The notes under the pieces are model-generated. The model made no database searches. It was not told the DNA's origin and saw only the letters and a program-made list of their open reading frames with translations. DNA of 64,000 bases from Eurosta solidaginis (lineage: Eukaryota > Arthropoda > Insecta > Diptera > Tephritidae). The stretch covers positions 190,897,477-190,961,476 of the forward strand of contig NC_090322.1 of NCBI RefSeq assembly GCF_040869045.1, given 5' to 3'. Below are positions 10,976 to 21,609 of the stretch, piece after piece. The translations under genes were made by a program, and so were the position numbers. How positions within the stretch are numbered: position 1 is the stretch's first letter; each line of letters starts with the position of its first letter.

Positions 10976-11857
10976 ATTACCACATCAGTCAAAATTGCTT
11001 CTTTAAAACGGAAAAAAATTAAAAACTTTAGTTTAATTTCAACATTCCATCTGCATGTATTAAAGAAAGCTTTCGCCTTATTCACAACTCTTCTCATCTC
11101 CTCTTAGCTTTAAACAAACTATTAAGAGCTTCAACATAATAAAACCATGAAAATAAATGACTTTGACTCTGGGCGGATTATGTTATTGCCAATTCATTGC
11201 GCTAAATGACACGTTTGGTGGAATTAATCGATTTCCATCTGCTATACACATGAGACGCAACCAAAAATAACAACAAAATAAAGCCATATTAAGTCAAACG
11301 CTGTTTCAAATGCAACACATTATCACATTATTTTTTAATATATATAGATATTTATGTATGTACATTACGTAATTTTATATACTTACAATTGACACTCATC
11401 CCAGTCAATCACAATTTAAAAAGTTCCAAAACAAATGTTTTACCATGATACAAAAAATGGATGTAATTCCATTTAGTGTGACGTTAGAAATTTCACCAAA
11501 AATGTTACGAATTTTTCTAATTTTGATGGATTTCATATTAGCGAGTACGGCTAAATTACTTTCATAGTTATTTTAAATAAAAAAGAAAAAACAATGAGCC
11601 CCATGCCTTGGAAATATTTTAATACAAATATCAGCCTAGAAAAGAAGGTTTTTAATAAGTTTTTCGAACTCCCGAAAATTGTTTTGGTGGAAGAAACATG
11701 GATCGAAGTATGCAAAGCAAAGGAATATAGCCCGTGCGTTTGCTCAGAACAATTTGACAAAACATACACGTTTGTCAGTTTCTTGCTCAAAGGAGGTCCT
11801 TATAAACCGATATCGTAATTTCTTGATAAATTGGCTACAGGTCCACATTTTTTATCT
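10976..11857. other. intergenic DNA, no gene seen
   Basis: AT-rich sequence of apparently unique character. Two overlapping short frames near 11594-11894 show no recognised domain, and their base composition equals that of the surroundings. Confidence 0.5.
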
Positions 11858-14798
11858 TTATACTCAGCTGAGCAGAGCTCACAGAGTATATTAACTTTGT
11901 TCGCATAACGGTAATCCGTAACGGCATAAACTAATCGATATAGATATAGACTTCTATATATCAAAATGATCTGGGTGAAAAAAGAAATTCATTTAGCCAT
12001 GTCCGTCCGTCTGTAAACACGATAAATTGAGTAAATTTTGAGGTATCTTGATGAAATTTGGTATGTAGATTCCTGAGCACCCATCTCAGATCGCTATTTC
12101 AAATGAACGATATCGGACTATAACCACGCCCACTTTTTCGATATCGAAAATTTCGAAAAACCGAAAAATTGCGATAATTCATTACAAAAGACAGATAAAG
12201 CGACGAAACTTGGTAGATGAGTTGAACTTATGACGCAGAATTGAAAATTAGTAAAATTTTGGACAATAGGCATGGCACCGCCCACTTTTAAAAGAAGGTA
12301 ATTTAAAACTTTTGCAAGCTGTAATTTGGCAGTCGTTGAAGATATCATGATGAAATTTGGCAGGAACGTTACTCCTATTACTATATGTACGCTTAATAAA
12401 AATTAGCAAAATCGGAGAAGGACCACGCCCACTTTTAAAAAAAATTTTTTTAAAGTAAAATTTTAACAAAAAAATTAATATCTTTACAGTAGATAAGTAA
12501 ATTATGTCAACATTCAACTCCAGTAATGATATAGTGCAACAAAATACAAAAATAAAAGAAAATTTCAAAATGGGCGTGGCTCCGCCCTTTTTCATTTAAT
12601 TTGTCTAGGATACTTTTAACGCCATAAGTCGAATAAAAATTACCCAATCCTTTTGAACTTTGGTAGGGGCATAGATTTTATGACGTTAACTCTTTTCTGT
12701 GAAAATGGGCGAAATCGGTTGATGCCACGCCCAGTTTTTACACACAGTCGTCCGTCTGTCCTTCCGCATGGCCGTTAACACGATAACTTGAGCAAAAATC
12801 GACATATCTTTACTAAACTCAGTTCACGTACTTATCTGAACCCACTTTATCTTGGTATGAAAAATGAACGAAATCCGACTATAACCACGCCCACTTTTTC
12901 GATATCGAAAATTACGAAAAATGAAAAAAATGCCATAATTCTATACCAAATACGAAAAAAGGGATGAAACATGGTAAGGTAATTGGATTGTTTTATTGAA
13001 GCGAAATATAACTTTAGAAAAAACTTTATAAAATGGTTGTGACACCTACCATATTAAGTAGAAGAAAATGAAAAAGTTCTGCAGGGCAAAATCAAAAGCC
13101 ATTTGAAATCATGGCAGGAATACTGTTCATGGTATGACACATATAAATAAATTAGCGGTATCCAACAGATGATGTTCTGGGTCACCCTGGTCCACATTTT
13201 GGTCGATATCTGGAAAACGCCTTCACATATACAACTACCACCACTCCCTTTTAAAACTCTCACTAATACCTTTAATTTGATACCAATGACGTACAAACTC
13301 ATTCTAGAGTCACCCCTGGTCCACCTTTATGGCGATATCTCGAAACGGCGTCCACCTATGGAACTAAGGTCCACTCCCTTTTAAAATACTCATTAACTCC
13401 TTTCGTTTGATACCCATATTGCACAAACGAATTCTAGAGTCACCCCTGGCCCACCCTTATGGCCATATCTCGAAACGGCGTCCACCTATGGAACTAAGGT
13501 CCACTCCCTTTTAAAATACTCATTAACTCCTTTCGTTTGATACCCATAATGCACAAACGAATTCTAGAGTCACCCCTAGCCCACCTTTATGGCGATATCT
13601 CGAAACGGCGTCCACCTATGGAACTAAGGATTACTCCCTTTTAAAATACTCATTAACACCTTTCTTTTGATACCCATATTGTACAAACAAATTCTAGAGT
13701 CACCCCTGGTCCACCTTTATGGCGATATTTCGAAAATGCGACCACCTATACAACAACCACCACTCCCTTTTAAAACCCTCATTAATACCTTTAATTTGAT
13801 ACCAATGACGTACAAACAAATTCTAGAGTCACCCCTGGTCCACCTTTATGGCGGTATCTCGAAACGGCAATCACCTATAGAACTAAGGCCCACTCCCTTT
13901 TAAAATACTCATTAACACCTTTCATTTGATACCCATATCGAACAAGCATATTCTAAAGTCACCCCTGGTCCACCTTTATGGCGATATCTCGAAAATGCGA
14001 ACACCTATAGAACGAAGGCCCACTCCCTTTTAAAAATACTCATTAACACCTTTCATTTGATACCCATATCGTACTAACAAAGTCTAGAGTCACCCCTGGT
14101 CCACCTTTATTGCGATACCTCGAAAAGGCGTCCACCTATAGAACTATGGCCCACTCCCTTTTAAAATACTCATTAACTCCTTTCGTTTGATACCCATATT
14201 GCACAAACGAATTCTAGAGTCCCTGGCCCACCTTTATGGCGATATCTCGAAACGACGTCCACCTATGGAACTAAGGATTACTCGCTTTTTAAACTCTCAA
14301 TACCTTTAATTTGATACCCATATCGTACAAACACATTCTAGAGTCACCCCTGGTCCACCTTTATGGCGATATTTCGAAACGGTGTCCACTTATAGAACTA
14401 AGTCCCACTCCCTTTTAAAATACTGATTAACTCCTTTCGTTTGATACCCATATCGTACAAACACATTCTAGAGTCACCCCTGGTCCACCTTTATGGCGAT
14501 ATTTCGAAACGGCGTCCACCTATAGATCTAAGGCCCACTCCCTTTTAAAATACTCATTAACACCTTTCGTTTGATGCCCATGTCAACTCTGATCCACCTT
14601 TATGGCTATATGCCTAAATGGCGTCTCATAAAATACTCTTTATAACCTTTCATTTGATACACATGTCATACAAACACATTCCAGGGTTACCCTCGGTTCA
14701 TTTTCCTACATGGTTATTTTCCCTTATGTTGTCACCATAGCTCTCAACTGAGTATGTAATGTTCGGTTACACCCGAACTTAACCTTCCTTACTTGTTT
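11858..14798 (+). mobile_element. DINE-1/HINE-like element, family 1, full length with array
   Basis: The 5' end is TTTATACTCAGCTGAGCAG, followed by CACAGAGTATATTAA, which can pair as TATACTC/GAGTATA. The CCATGTCCGTCCGTC motif is at about 11998. The body has the CACGCCCACTTTTTCGATA blocks. The centre is a tandem array (13185-14600). The 3' end carries CTCAACTGAGTATGTAAT, the stem-loop GTTCGGTTACACCCGAAC at 14761-14778, and TTCCTTACTTGTTTT. The 13-base ATACTCAGTTGAG type end is thus repeated in inverted orientation at the 3' side. Such inverted subterminal repeats, central tandem repeats and a 3' stem-loop are known for Helentron-associated elements. Confidence 0.86.
13185..14600 (+). repeat. 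central tandem array of about 130-bp units
   Basis: About ten or eleven units repeat the anchor GAGTCACCCCTGGTCCACC, followed by TTTATGGCGATATCTCGAAA, CACTCCCTTTTAAAATACTC and TTTCATTTGATACCCATAT. Anchors lie about 130 bases apart (13308, 13437, 13566, 13696, 13826 and onward). Units fall into a version with AACTAAGGCCCACTCCC and one with CAACTACCACCACTCCC, which mix along the array. Confidence 0.88.
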
Positions 14799-14888
14799 TC
14801 AATAAAATTGCATGTTTTACTGTATTCTCAATCGATATGTATGCACATAAATCGTGCTAAAGCATATTATTATTGTCTCAGATGAGCA

Positions 14889-15215
14889 TTGCGTTTTCAT
14901 CCTAAAGGAAATTTCCATCCCGAAAAACTACAATTTCGCCTTAAACAGGAATGGTATGGCAACGCTTCTGGCAAAATAACAAACATTATGAAACTTCAAA
15001 AGTCCCCAAATACGTCAAAAAATTTTGAGTGGAACTACCTTCTTTTTTGTATCATGGTTTTTACTATGTTTTACTCACCGCTGTCAGTCGCAAATACAAT
15101 CAATGAAACAATATTCAACGAAATGGAAAATAAAAGTTCACTTGCAAACACCAACACACACATACATATGGGGTATTCCATCCCATTTCGACCAATTTTG
15201 AACCCGACCCTTTAG
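14889..15215 (+). CDS. possible short exon with a hydrophobic signal-like segment
   Basis: The frame is open from about 14889 to the TAG at 15213, with a Met at 14988. From that Met the peptide is basic and polar for about 15 residues. It then has a strongly hydrophobic stretch (YLLFCIMVFTMFYSPLSVA) resembling a signal peptide or signal anchor, then a polar Asn/Ser/Thr-rich part. A pyrimidine-rich run ending in CTCAG at about 14881 could be a splice acceptor. From 15170 the frame runs into the inverted-repeat element, which supplies the C-terminus and stop. No homologue is recognised. It may be a real first coding exon, a gene fragment or chance. Confidence 0.25.
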   Translation: MRFHPKGNFHPEKLQFRLKQEWYGNASGKITNIMKLQKSPNTSKNFEWNYLLFCIMVFTMFYSPLSVANTINETIFNEMENKSSLANTNTHIHMGYSIPFRPILNPTL

Positions 15216-15864
15216 AATTGGCTGAAAGTTTTTCTTCTTTTTCTAGCTTACGAAAGACGTTTTTCAGAATTTTTTCAAATTTTTTCATCCAACTCAAAAA
15301 AACTTATGAATTTAAAAAAAACACCGTTTTTGTTTCCAAAATGCTATAACTTTTTCAAAAATTTACCGTTTGGGATCTTTTTTTTTTAAATTTGTTGTTA
15401 AATGTATTTTTCGGAAAAAATACAAAAAAATTTTTAAAGTTTTTTTTTAATTTTTCCGTTTTTCGAAATTTTTCGAATTTCGCCATTTTTTTTTTTTGTT
15501 TTTTTTTCTCATAAAAAACTTCAATCAATTCTGCAATCATCCCCAATAATCCCGGATTGGGCCGATATTTTTTTTTTATTTAATTGAAGAAAAAACTTTA
15601 AAATTTTTTTTGTATTTTTTCCGAAAAGTACATTTAAAAACAAATTTAAAAAAAGACCCCAAACGGTCAATTTTTGAAAAAGTTATAGCATTTTGAAAAC
15701 AAAAACGGTGTTTTTTTAAAAATTCATAACTTTTTTTGAGTTGGATGAAAAAATTTTAAAAAATTCTGAAAAACGTCTTTCGTAATCTAGAAAAAGAAGA
15801 AAAACGTTCAGCCAATTCTAAAGGGGTCGGGTTCAAAATTGTTCGAAATGTGATGGAATACCCC
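15170..15864. mobile_element. foldback/MITE-like inverted-repeat element, 695 bp
   Basis: The left end, GGGGTATTCCATCCCATTTC, is mirrored by the right end (minus strand GGGGTATTCCATCACATTTC). The arms continue for roughly 270 bases each through ACCCGACC, GAATTGGCTGAA, AAAGACGTTTTTCAGAA and AACACCGTTTTTG. A short central part separates them. ATAT flanks both ends (15166-15169 and 15865-15868), a possible 4-base target duplication, though in AT-rich DNA. No protein is encoded. The transposon superfamily is not clear. Confidence 0.8.
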
Positions 15865-15963
15865 ATATATATTCATTTGTCAGTAGCTAAGTGTGTTGCG
15901 TAAGCTACATATGTTAGGACAACAGAGCTGTGCCGAGAGAAGCTTCCTCGACGTCCAGTCCAA

Positions 15964-16528
15964 AATAAAACAAGTAAGGACGGGACTGTCTTCATGAATG
16001 GGGCTGAACAATAATATTAAAGCATTCGTAGTATTCAAATAATCGGCTGTATAAGGTTTGAAATATATAGTGAACAGATGTACATACCTAAGCGACTTTA
16101 AGATAAATAAAAAACAAAAAATGTAAAATGTAAAATAGGCAGGTACATTATGTGAGGATGCAAATGGTGAAGTTTGAAGCTCCAATCTGGCAAATTGAGG
16201 AAAATATGACAAACAACCTCTTTTATGAAAAATCGATTGCATGGAGGATAAATGCTATAGTGGTCTGATCCAGCCGGTTCCGACAAATGTCTATCCGGAC
16301 ACCTAAATATAGTCGCTCACCAAATTTTATGAAGATAACTCAAAAATTTATGGACTAGTTTGCATACAAACCGACAGGCATACAGACGGACATGGCTGAA
16401 TCAACTCAGCTCTTCATCCTGGTCATTTCGGTATACTTAATGTAGGGTCTATCTATTTTCCTTTAAGAACAGTTTTGAGATTCGTGACAAAGTTGATATA
16501 CCATTTCATTTTCATGAAAGGTATAAAA
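15964..16528 (-). mobile_element. HINE-like element, family 2, short copy
   Basis: On the minus strand it begins TTTATACCTTTCATGAAAATG (ending at 16528), contains CATGTCCGTCTGTATGCCTG near 16385, and ends with CCGTCCTTACTTGTTTT. The 3' stem-loop and repeated GGTAT end seen at 4709 are deleted, leaving TTCATGAAGACAGTCCCG. It has no pogo-like insertion, so it shows the empty site for the element at 5624-6726. Confidence 0.78.
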
Positions 16529-17244
16529 ACCTCCGATGCTAGGACTCATGTTATTAAATAGTTCCGTCCTCTCAACACATACTATAAGCTTTTTAGATAC
16601 AGCCCTACCTACTCCTTACAAGGTATCCTGTAATTGATGTAAAATGAAGCGATTTTTTTCATCCCATGTCAAATTCTTTTTATAAACAAACTAGTTTCGG
16701 CGTTGTGCTATAACGTAAAGTTGCACTGAAGATGGCACAGTTATTCCAATAGAAATTAGTGTAGCCCAAAAACAAACGATTTTTCGTTCTGGCACTGAAG
16801 ATGGCACATTATTTTCAATAAACATAAGTGTAGACATAAAACAAACCATTTCAGTTTTGTCTACCTTCAGTGTAAGAATGAAATATGGAACTGAAGGTGC
16901 CTGTAGTTTTAAAGGTTATTAATCATACATTTCTTCTCTTTTGTCATTATCGGCATCAATTGCACTCATCAGCAGCAGAATCTGTATCTTTTCGCTAATT
17001 CATCTATCTCTCTGTCTTTTAAATTTTATTTTGCCTCTTTTTTCATGGTTTAGGAAATTGCAAAATGTAAACGTTAGTCTGGTGAGAGCTTAAGCGTATT
17101 ATTATGCTCTGTACTGTAGCGTGACGGTGGGAACAACGTACGTGGCAGAGTTGACATGAGTGTAATTAATCAGGAAATCAAGACAAAGCAAGGAAAGGAT
17201 AAAGAAGAATTGAAGTCAAACTGAATGCGTTCATCATCGTCACT
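16529..17244. other. intergenic DNA with a 69-bp tandem duplication
   Basis: GCACTGAAGATGGCACA occurs at 16723 and 16792, each followed by a related TTATT.CAATA...AGTGTAG...AAACAAAC segment. This gives two copies of a 69-bp unit up to about 16860. No coding region is recognised in the rest. Confidence 0.6.
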
Positions 17245-18034
17245 AGTTGGCGCTTAACCGCCTAAGCGATTTTGGCCGTTTTGTAACAAGTCACGCCAGT
17301 TTTTCCTGTTTCGCGTTAACTGATGCCAATTGGGAGCACCAAGGAAGGTCCAGTCTTCCTCCACCTGCCTCTCCCAACTCAGTGGAGGCCTTCTTCTTCC
17401 TCTGCTTCGAAACTACAGTGTCGACTGATATACTGTCTTAGCCGCAGCTTGTTCGTCCATTCTTCGAACATGACCTAGCCATCGAAGCCTTTGGGTTAGT
17501 CTCATCTTCTCCCGACATCGTCCATGACCATACATCAGGACAGGTATGATGAGCGATGTAGATGTAGAGCGCAAGTTTTGTGCTTTGCCTACTCAGTCCA
17601 AGTAGTCTCGAATTTATATCCGTCAACAGTGTCGTGTCTGCAAAGGCACAAATGCGTCTTTTTTGTTTCTTTATCTAGTCTTGAGAAGGCAGAACACTCA
17701 TCGCGTTTGTTCAGGCCAATAATACCAATATATGTAATTATGTTAAAGAATTTGCACGAAAGGGAACCACCTTGTGGGAAACCTCGTTTGGAACTCTTCA
17801 GAAAACTTAAATACAGTCATAGCAGCATACAAGCAACTTCTTTTCGCCCTGTCAAAGGCTACTTTGAAGTCGACGAAAATGTGGTGAGTACGGATTGTCT
17901 TATCGTTAGTCTTCTCCAGGATCTGGTGCATCGTTAAGATCTGGTCGATAGTAAATTTACCAAGTCAGAAGCCGCACTGAAAAGATCCAATCAGTTTGTT
18001 GACTATGGACTTCAGTCTTTCGCACATTACGTTA
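17245..18034 (-). pseudogene. older RTE-type retrotransposon fragment
   Basis: The 3' end of the element is at the low coordinate, where CGGTTAAGCGCC (minus strand) matches the 3' ends at 18.06 and 27.66 kb. The C-terminal part is readable only in pieces. Higher up, the RT fingers/palm read QILEKTNDKTIRTHHIFVDF at about 17870-17931, containing the VDFKVAFD motif A, after CGF...TIDQI near 17960. Most of the palm and connection is deleted. The fragment stops where the next RTE copy begins. Confidence 0.7.
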
Positions 18035-18058
18035 CTTACTTGCTTACTTAATTGGCGC

Positions 18059-18804
18059 TTAACCGTCTAAACGGTTATGGGCGTCCAACAAGGCGCGCCA
18101 GCCGCTTCTTCCCTCCGCCAACCGGCGCCAGTTGGTCACACCAAGAGAGTTTAAATCGTTTTCCACCTGGTCCTTCCAACGGAGTGGGGGCCGCCCTCTA
18201 CCTCTGCTTCCATAGGCGGGTTCCGATATAAACACTTTCTTGGCCGGAGCATCATCTTTCATTCGCATAACATGGCCTAGCCAGCGCAGCCGCTGTGTTT
18301 TAATTCGCTGGACTATGTGGATGTCTGCGTATAACTCGTACAGCTCATCATTAAATCTTCTTCGGTACTCGCCAGTTCCAACGCGTAGAGGTCCATAAAT
18401 CTTTCGAAGAACTTTTCTCTCGAACACTCCCAAAGCCGCTTCATCTGCTGTTGTCATAGTCCATGCTTCTGCCCCATATAGCAGGACGGATACGATAACT
18501 GACTTGTAGAGCATGATTTTCGTTCGCCGAGAGAGGACTTTACTTTACAGTACGTTAGATAGAACCTTATACGCGGACTGATTAAGAGGTAATTGGTGCG
18601 GTTTGCGGCATCGCTTTTCTTGTGTATTGGGCAGAGCACACTTAAGTTCCATCCTAAATACATGCGTTCATTTGACCATATTTTGCATAGGAGTTGATAC
18701 ATGCTCTTTAAAAACTCTTCGCCTCCGCATTTAAACAAATCGGTGAATATTTCGTCGTTACCTGGCGCCTTGTGAATTTTTAGCCGGGATATTGACATTC
18801 TCAC
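18059..18804 (-). pseudogene. RT and C-terminal domain remnants of the RTE-type copy
   Basis: The 3' part reads SVIVSVLLYGAEAWTMTTAD, then FERKVLRKIYGPLRVG, then RLRWLGHVMRMKDDAPAKKV and RWKDQVENDLNSLGVTNWRR. This is the conserved post-RT region of RTE-type retrotransposons, open to 18059. It is fused near 18530 to an RT N-terminal segment reading LKIHKAPGNDEIFTDLFKCG and GWNLSVLCPIHKKSD. The whole palm with motifs A to C lies between these parts in related elements and is deleted here. Confidence 0.82.
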
Positions 18805-19059
18805 TTCGCCATAGTCGCCTGCCGGAACATGTTTGTCATCAGCGGCGATTGGGGTATCACGTTCGTCTCACTCGTTTGCTAGCATTAGGAAAGTGTTCCC
18901 TCCACAAATTAACTCTGTACATCATTTACCAGGTCGCCATTATCGTTTCTGCAGGAATCTTCCCTTGTCTTGAAAGTTTTCATCCGCCGGATTTTTTGGT
19001 AGAGTTTTCAGGTATTATTCCAGCATCTAAAGCTCCTCGCATTCACGCCGTTATGCCTC

Positions 19060-20012
19060 ACGTTTTTTTCTCTAAACAGGCGCCCCTCTGATTTCTTCGC
19101 CTCACGATAACGCACCAATATACCGCGCCCGTATGCAGCGTGGCCACGAAAGCAGCTTCCTTCTTTTGTGGGGCTCTCTGGAAATCTATGGTATCAACTG
19201 CGGTAAATATATGCTCCCAGACATCGTCATCGCACCTGCTCGACCGCAAACTTTCCTTGTGTCACCGAACGCATTTTCCTTAATGCACAGAGGCGTGTCC
19301 GTATCTTGCCTGCCACAAGTTAGTGGTCCGAGGCGATATTTGGAACTCGTAGGGAGCGCACATCCAGGACACTGGAGCTATATCTGCCGTTTCGTGTTCT
19401 ACGATCAGGAGACAGCCTGGTGTATCTTTTATGCTGGAACTTGGTGTTGTATAAGACCACATTTCCAGCCGCGGTCAATCAATTAGCCTCAACTCGTTGG
19501 GAGATGTTACGTCGTAGAGGCAAAATTTTCCGACTTTAGTACCAAAGACACCTTCCTTGCCCACCACGGCGTTGTCCAGCATGATTGTCATAACATGCCG
19601 GTGCAGTGATCGTATGTCCTTTCTAGTTTTTCATAGAAGGAGTCCTTGTCCTTTTTCTTTTCGTCCGCATCGTCTATAAGTGCGTAGGCACATATAAAGG
19701 AAATGTTGAAAAACTTCGTCTTAATGCGAATTGCAGCGAAACGCTCGTTCACAACCGTGTACGAAAGTACTTGGCGGCGAAGTTTCTTTCCCACCACAAA
19801 CCAAACATCTTGGCTCCGAATTTCGCGTTTGCTAATATGGCAACTGTAGTAGATGTCGCGAAGCCCTATCACTCTTATGCGTTGCTTCGTCCATTGTGTG
19901 TTCTGTATGGCAGTGATGTAGGCCACCAACCAACCGAAGGAGTCGGGCATCGATACCTTCTCCTAAAATAGTTCGGACATTCCAGGTAAATGCCTTCAAG
20001 TCATTATCTTTA
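19060..20012 (-). pseudogene. endonuclease-domain remnant of the RTE-type copy
   Basis: Minus-strand frames read AFTWNVRTILGEG near 19990, IRVIGLRDIYYSCHISKRE near 19865, FVVGKKLRRQVLSYTVV, RFAAIRIKTKFFNISFICAY and FYEKLERTYDHC near 19620. The TWNVRT entry and the FNISxICAYA strand fit an exonuclease/endonuclease/phosphatase-fold domain as used by RTE elements to nick target DNA. Further down, N.LRLIDF-like and QIDHVVIDG-like segments are recognisable only with frameshifts. The domain is broken in several places. Confidence 0.7.
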
Positions 20013-20818
20013 AAAATGTTTAAAACCAAAAAGGAGTTCTCATCCGAGGCTTATTACATCGTTTTATTGGAAATCGTTTTAACGCGGCAGGTCCCAAGAC
20101 TGGCGCGTAATTCAGGGACGGGATTTTTATTTTATTCGGCTTTTACTACAATCATACCTGTCGCTGCTATATTCCAAAACCCCATAACCCGCAGGGGGAA
20201 AAATGTAAAGGCTACAGCATAAAAATCAAGTATTTTAAAAGACGACCACCCTAGTCGCCCACACGCAAAAGCTTAAAGTAGCAAAGGATCAATATGTATT
20301 ATATGTTTTGTCGTTGTTGTTGCCGTTCGGCTTATTAGTGTTGTTGCTTAACTTTGAGTATGGTTTCTCTAGCTGTCACAGCCACTGGCATTTTGCTTGA
20401 CTTCAAGTTGTTTAGTAGCGTTTGCCATTTGTTGATGCTTCAACAATTATTGTTGTTTCATACCGTTACGTGTTGTGACAGGTAACATTTTGAAAGGTGT
20501 TTGTTGTTGTTTTTTTTTTGCTTAAAGTGTTTTGTATTTCGGAAATCTGAAGTTAAATTGTAGCAATTCGCACTGAGGGAAAATAGCATTTCTGCGGCGA
20601 AAAGGAATGAAATATTTATGATGCGCATACTTAGTGTGGGTTTATGCATGTACGTGACTCATTATTGATTTATAATTAATGTTGTTTCCTTTTCGTATTT
20701 GAAGCATCTTTGCGTTTATATAAGTAAGTAAACGGTTTTATTTAGCTTGAGTTGACAGGCAGGCCGCATGCACGGCCGCACGGCCGTTGTGAACGAATCT
20801 TGTAATTGAAATTTAAGT
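20013..20818. other. no recognised gene; possibly more retrotransposon 5' sequence
   Basis: The first 250 bases are less AT-rich than typical intergenic DNA here and may be the 5' non-coding part of the adjacent RTE copy; this is inference. From 20280 to 20818 there are TTGTTG-rich stretches but no gene. Confidence 0.4.
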
Positions 20819-21200
20819 AACTTCCCGATAAGCTACAAGCTTGAAACTTGGAATATAGTTCAGAACCCGATTACAATGCAATAATAAGAAAAAAATTGCC
20901 GCTAGGTGGCGCAAGGATCGAGATATTCGCAAAATTCGCATTTGTGGTCCGATTTGGTTCATATTTGGAACACATAATACATACATGAATAGAAGCGACC
21001 TATGATGCCAGATTTGGCTCATATTTGGAGCAAATATTACACACAGTCCGGTAGAAGTGACATCAAAATATTTTGGAGTTGGAGGAGGGACAAGCATACG
21101 TGACGCAGAGTCGAGTAAAGTCTTTGGAAGGATTATGTATTGAGGACTTAGATTGTAGCAAATTGTTAGGAAAGACTCCTTGTAATAATGAGTCACTAAA
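20819..21200 (+). repeat. dispersed repeat with CTAGGTGGCGC core
   Basis: The unit starts AACTTCCCGATAAGCTACAA, continues GAACTCGGAATATAGTTC-like sequence, CAATGCAATAATAAGAAAAA, GCCGCTAGGTGGCGCAAGG, and GTCCGATTTGGTTCATATT. A minus-strand relative lies at 41352-41665, and degenerate relatives are tandem at 48.1-49.3 kb. It looks like a non-coding mobile or satellite-derived repeat of unknown class. Confidence 0.7.
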
Positions 21201-21250
21201 TGAACTAAATAGAATGAGAAATAATATGCAATTAAATAAAGACTAAAAAC

Positions 21251-21594
21251 ATGAAAATAAAATAATTAAAAAAAATGTTTTAAGTTAAACGGTTTTATTG
21301 AAAACAATACTTACACACTCCTCATCAAAACAAAAGCGTTAGACGCGTCAAATAAGTAAAACCAACTGAACCTTAATCAGGTTATGCTACGCCTCACATT
21401 TTTCGAAATTTCACGCGCCCAACGCTTTTATTTAATTGTCTGATCAAACGCCCTAGATTGATAAGGAGTGTGATGACTAGTACCTAGGACCTACCTAATT
21501 ATTTTCTAGCTTTTCGTATTATTATTATTTCATGTAAGTATTGTTTTCAATAAAACCGTTTAACTTAAAAAAATTTTTTTAATTATTTTATTTG
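21251..21594. mobile_element. MITE-like inverted-repeat element
   Basis: The left end reads AAAATAAAATAATTAAAAAA then AAGTTAAACGGTTTTATTGA. The right end is its mirror, CAATAAAACCGTTTAACTTA then AATTATTTTATTT. The inverted repeats are about 60 bases long and reach AAACAATACTTACA. The interior contains CAACTGAACCTTAATCAGG and a CTAGATTGATAAGGAGTGTGATGACTAG segment that recurs at 41.2 kb. No protein is encoded. Confidence 0.8.
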
Positions 21595-21609
21595 AGCTAA
21601 AGACGCCCT

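Larger units (their letters stand above)
18035..20012 (-). mobile_element. RTE-type non-LTR retrotransposon, internally deleted
   Basis: It is read on the minus strand from about 20012 to 18035. It begins with an endonuclease-like region, continues with an RT N-terminal segment and the C-terminal domain, and ends with AATTAAGTAAGCAAGTAAGTAA. The AAGT-rich tail matches the copy ending at 27699. Domain order (apurinic-type endonuclease then RT, no RNase H), the wording of the C-terminal region and the short-repeat tail fit the RTE clade. Large internal deletions and frameshifts show it is inactive. Confidence 0.82.

Noticed and set aside
13667..13903. Open frames made of repeated ESPLVHLYGDISKRRPP-type peptides in the arrays
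   Set aside because: The peptide repeat is only a reading of the 130-bp satellite unit. Frames open and close with unit variants and there is no start or stop conserved between arrays.
17524..17937. 137-codon plus-strand frame
   Set aside because: It is the complement of a decayed RTE fragment whose RT motif reads on the minus strand.
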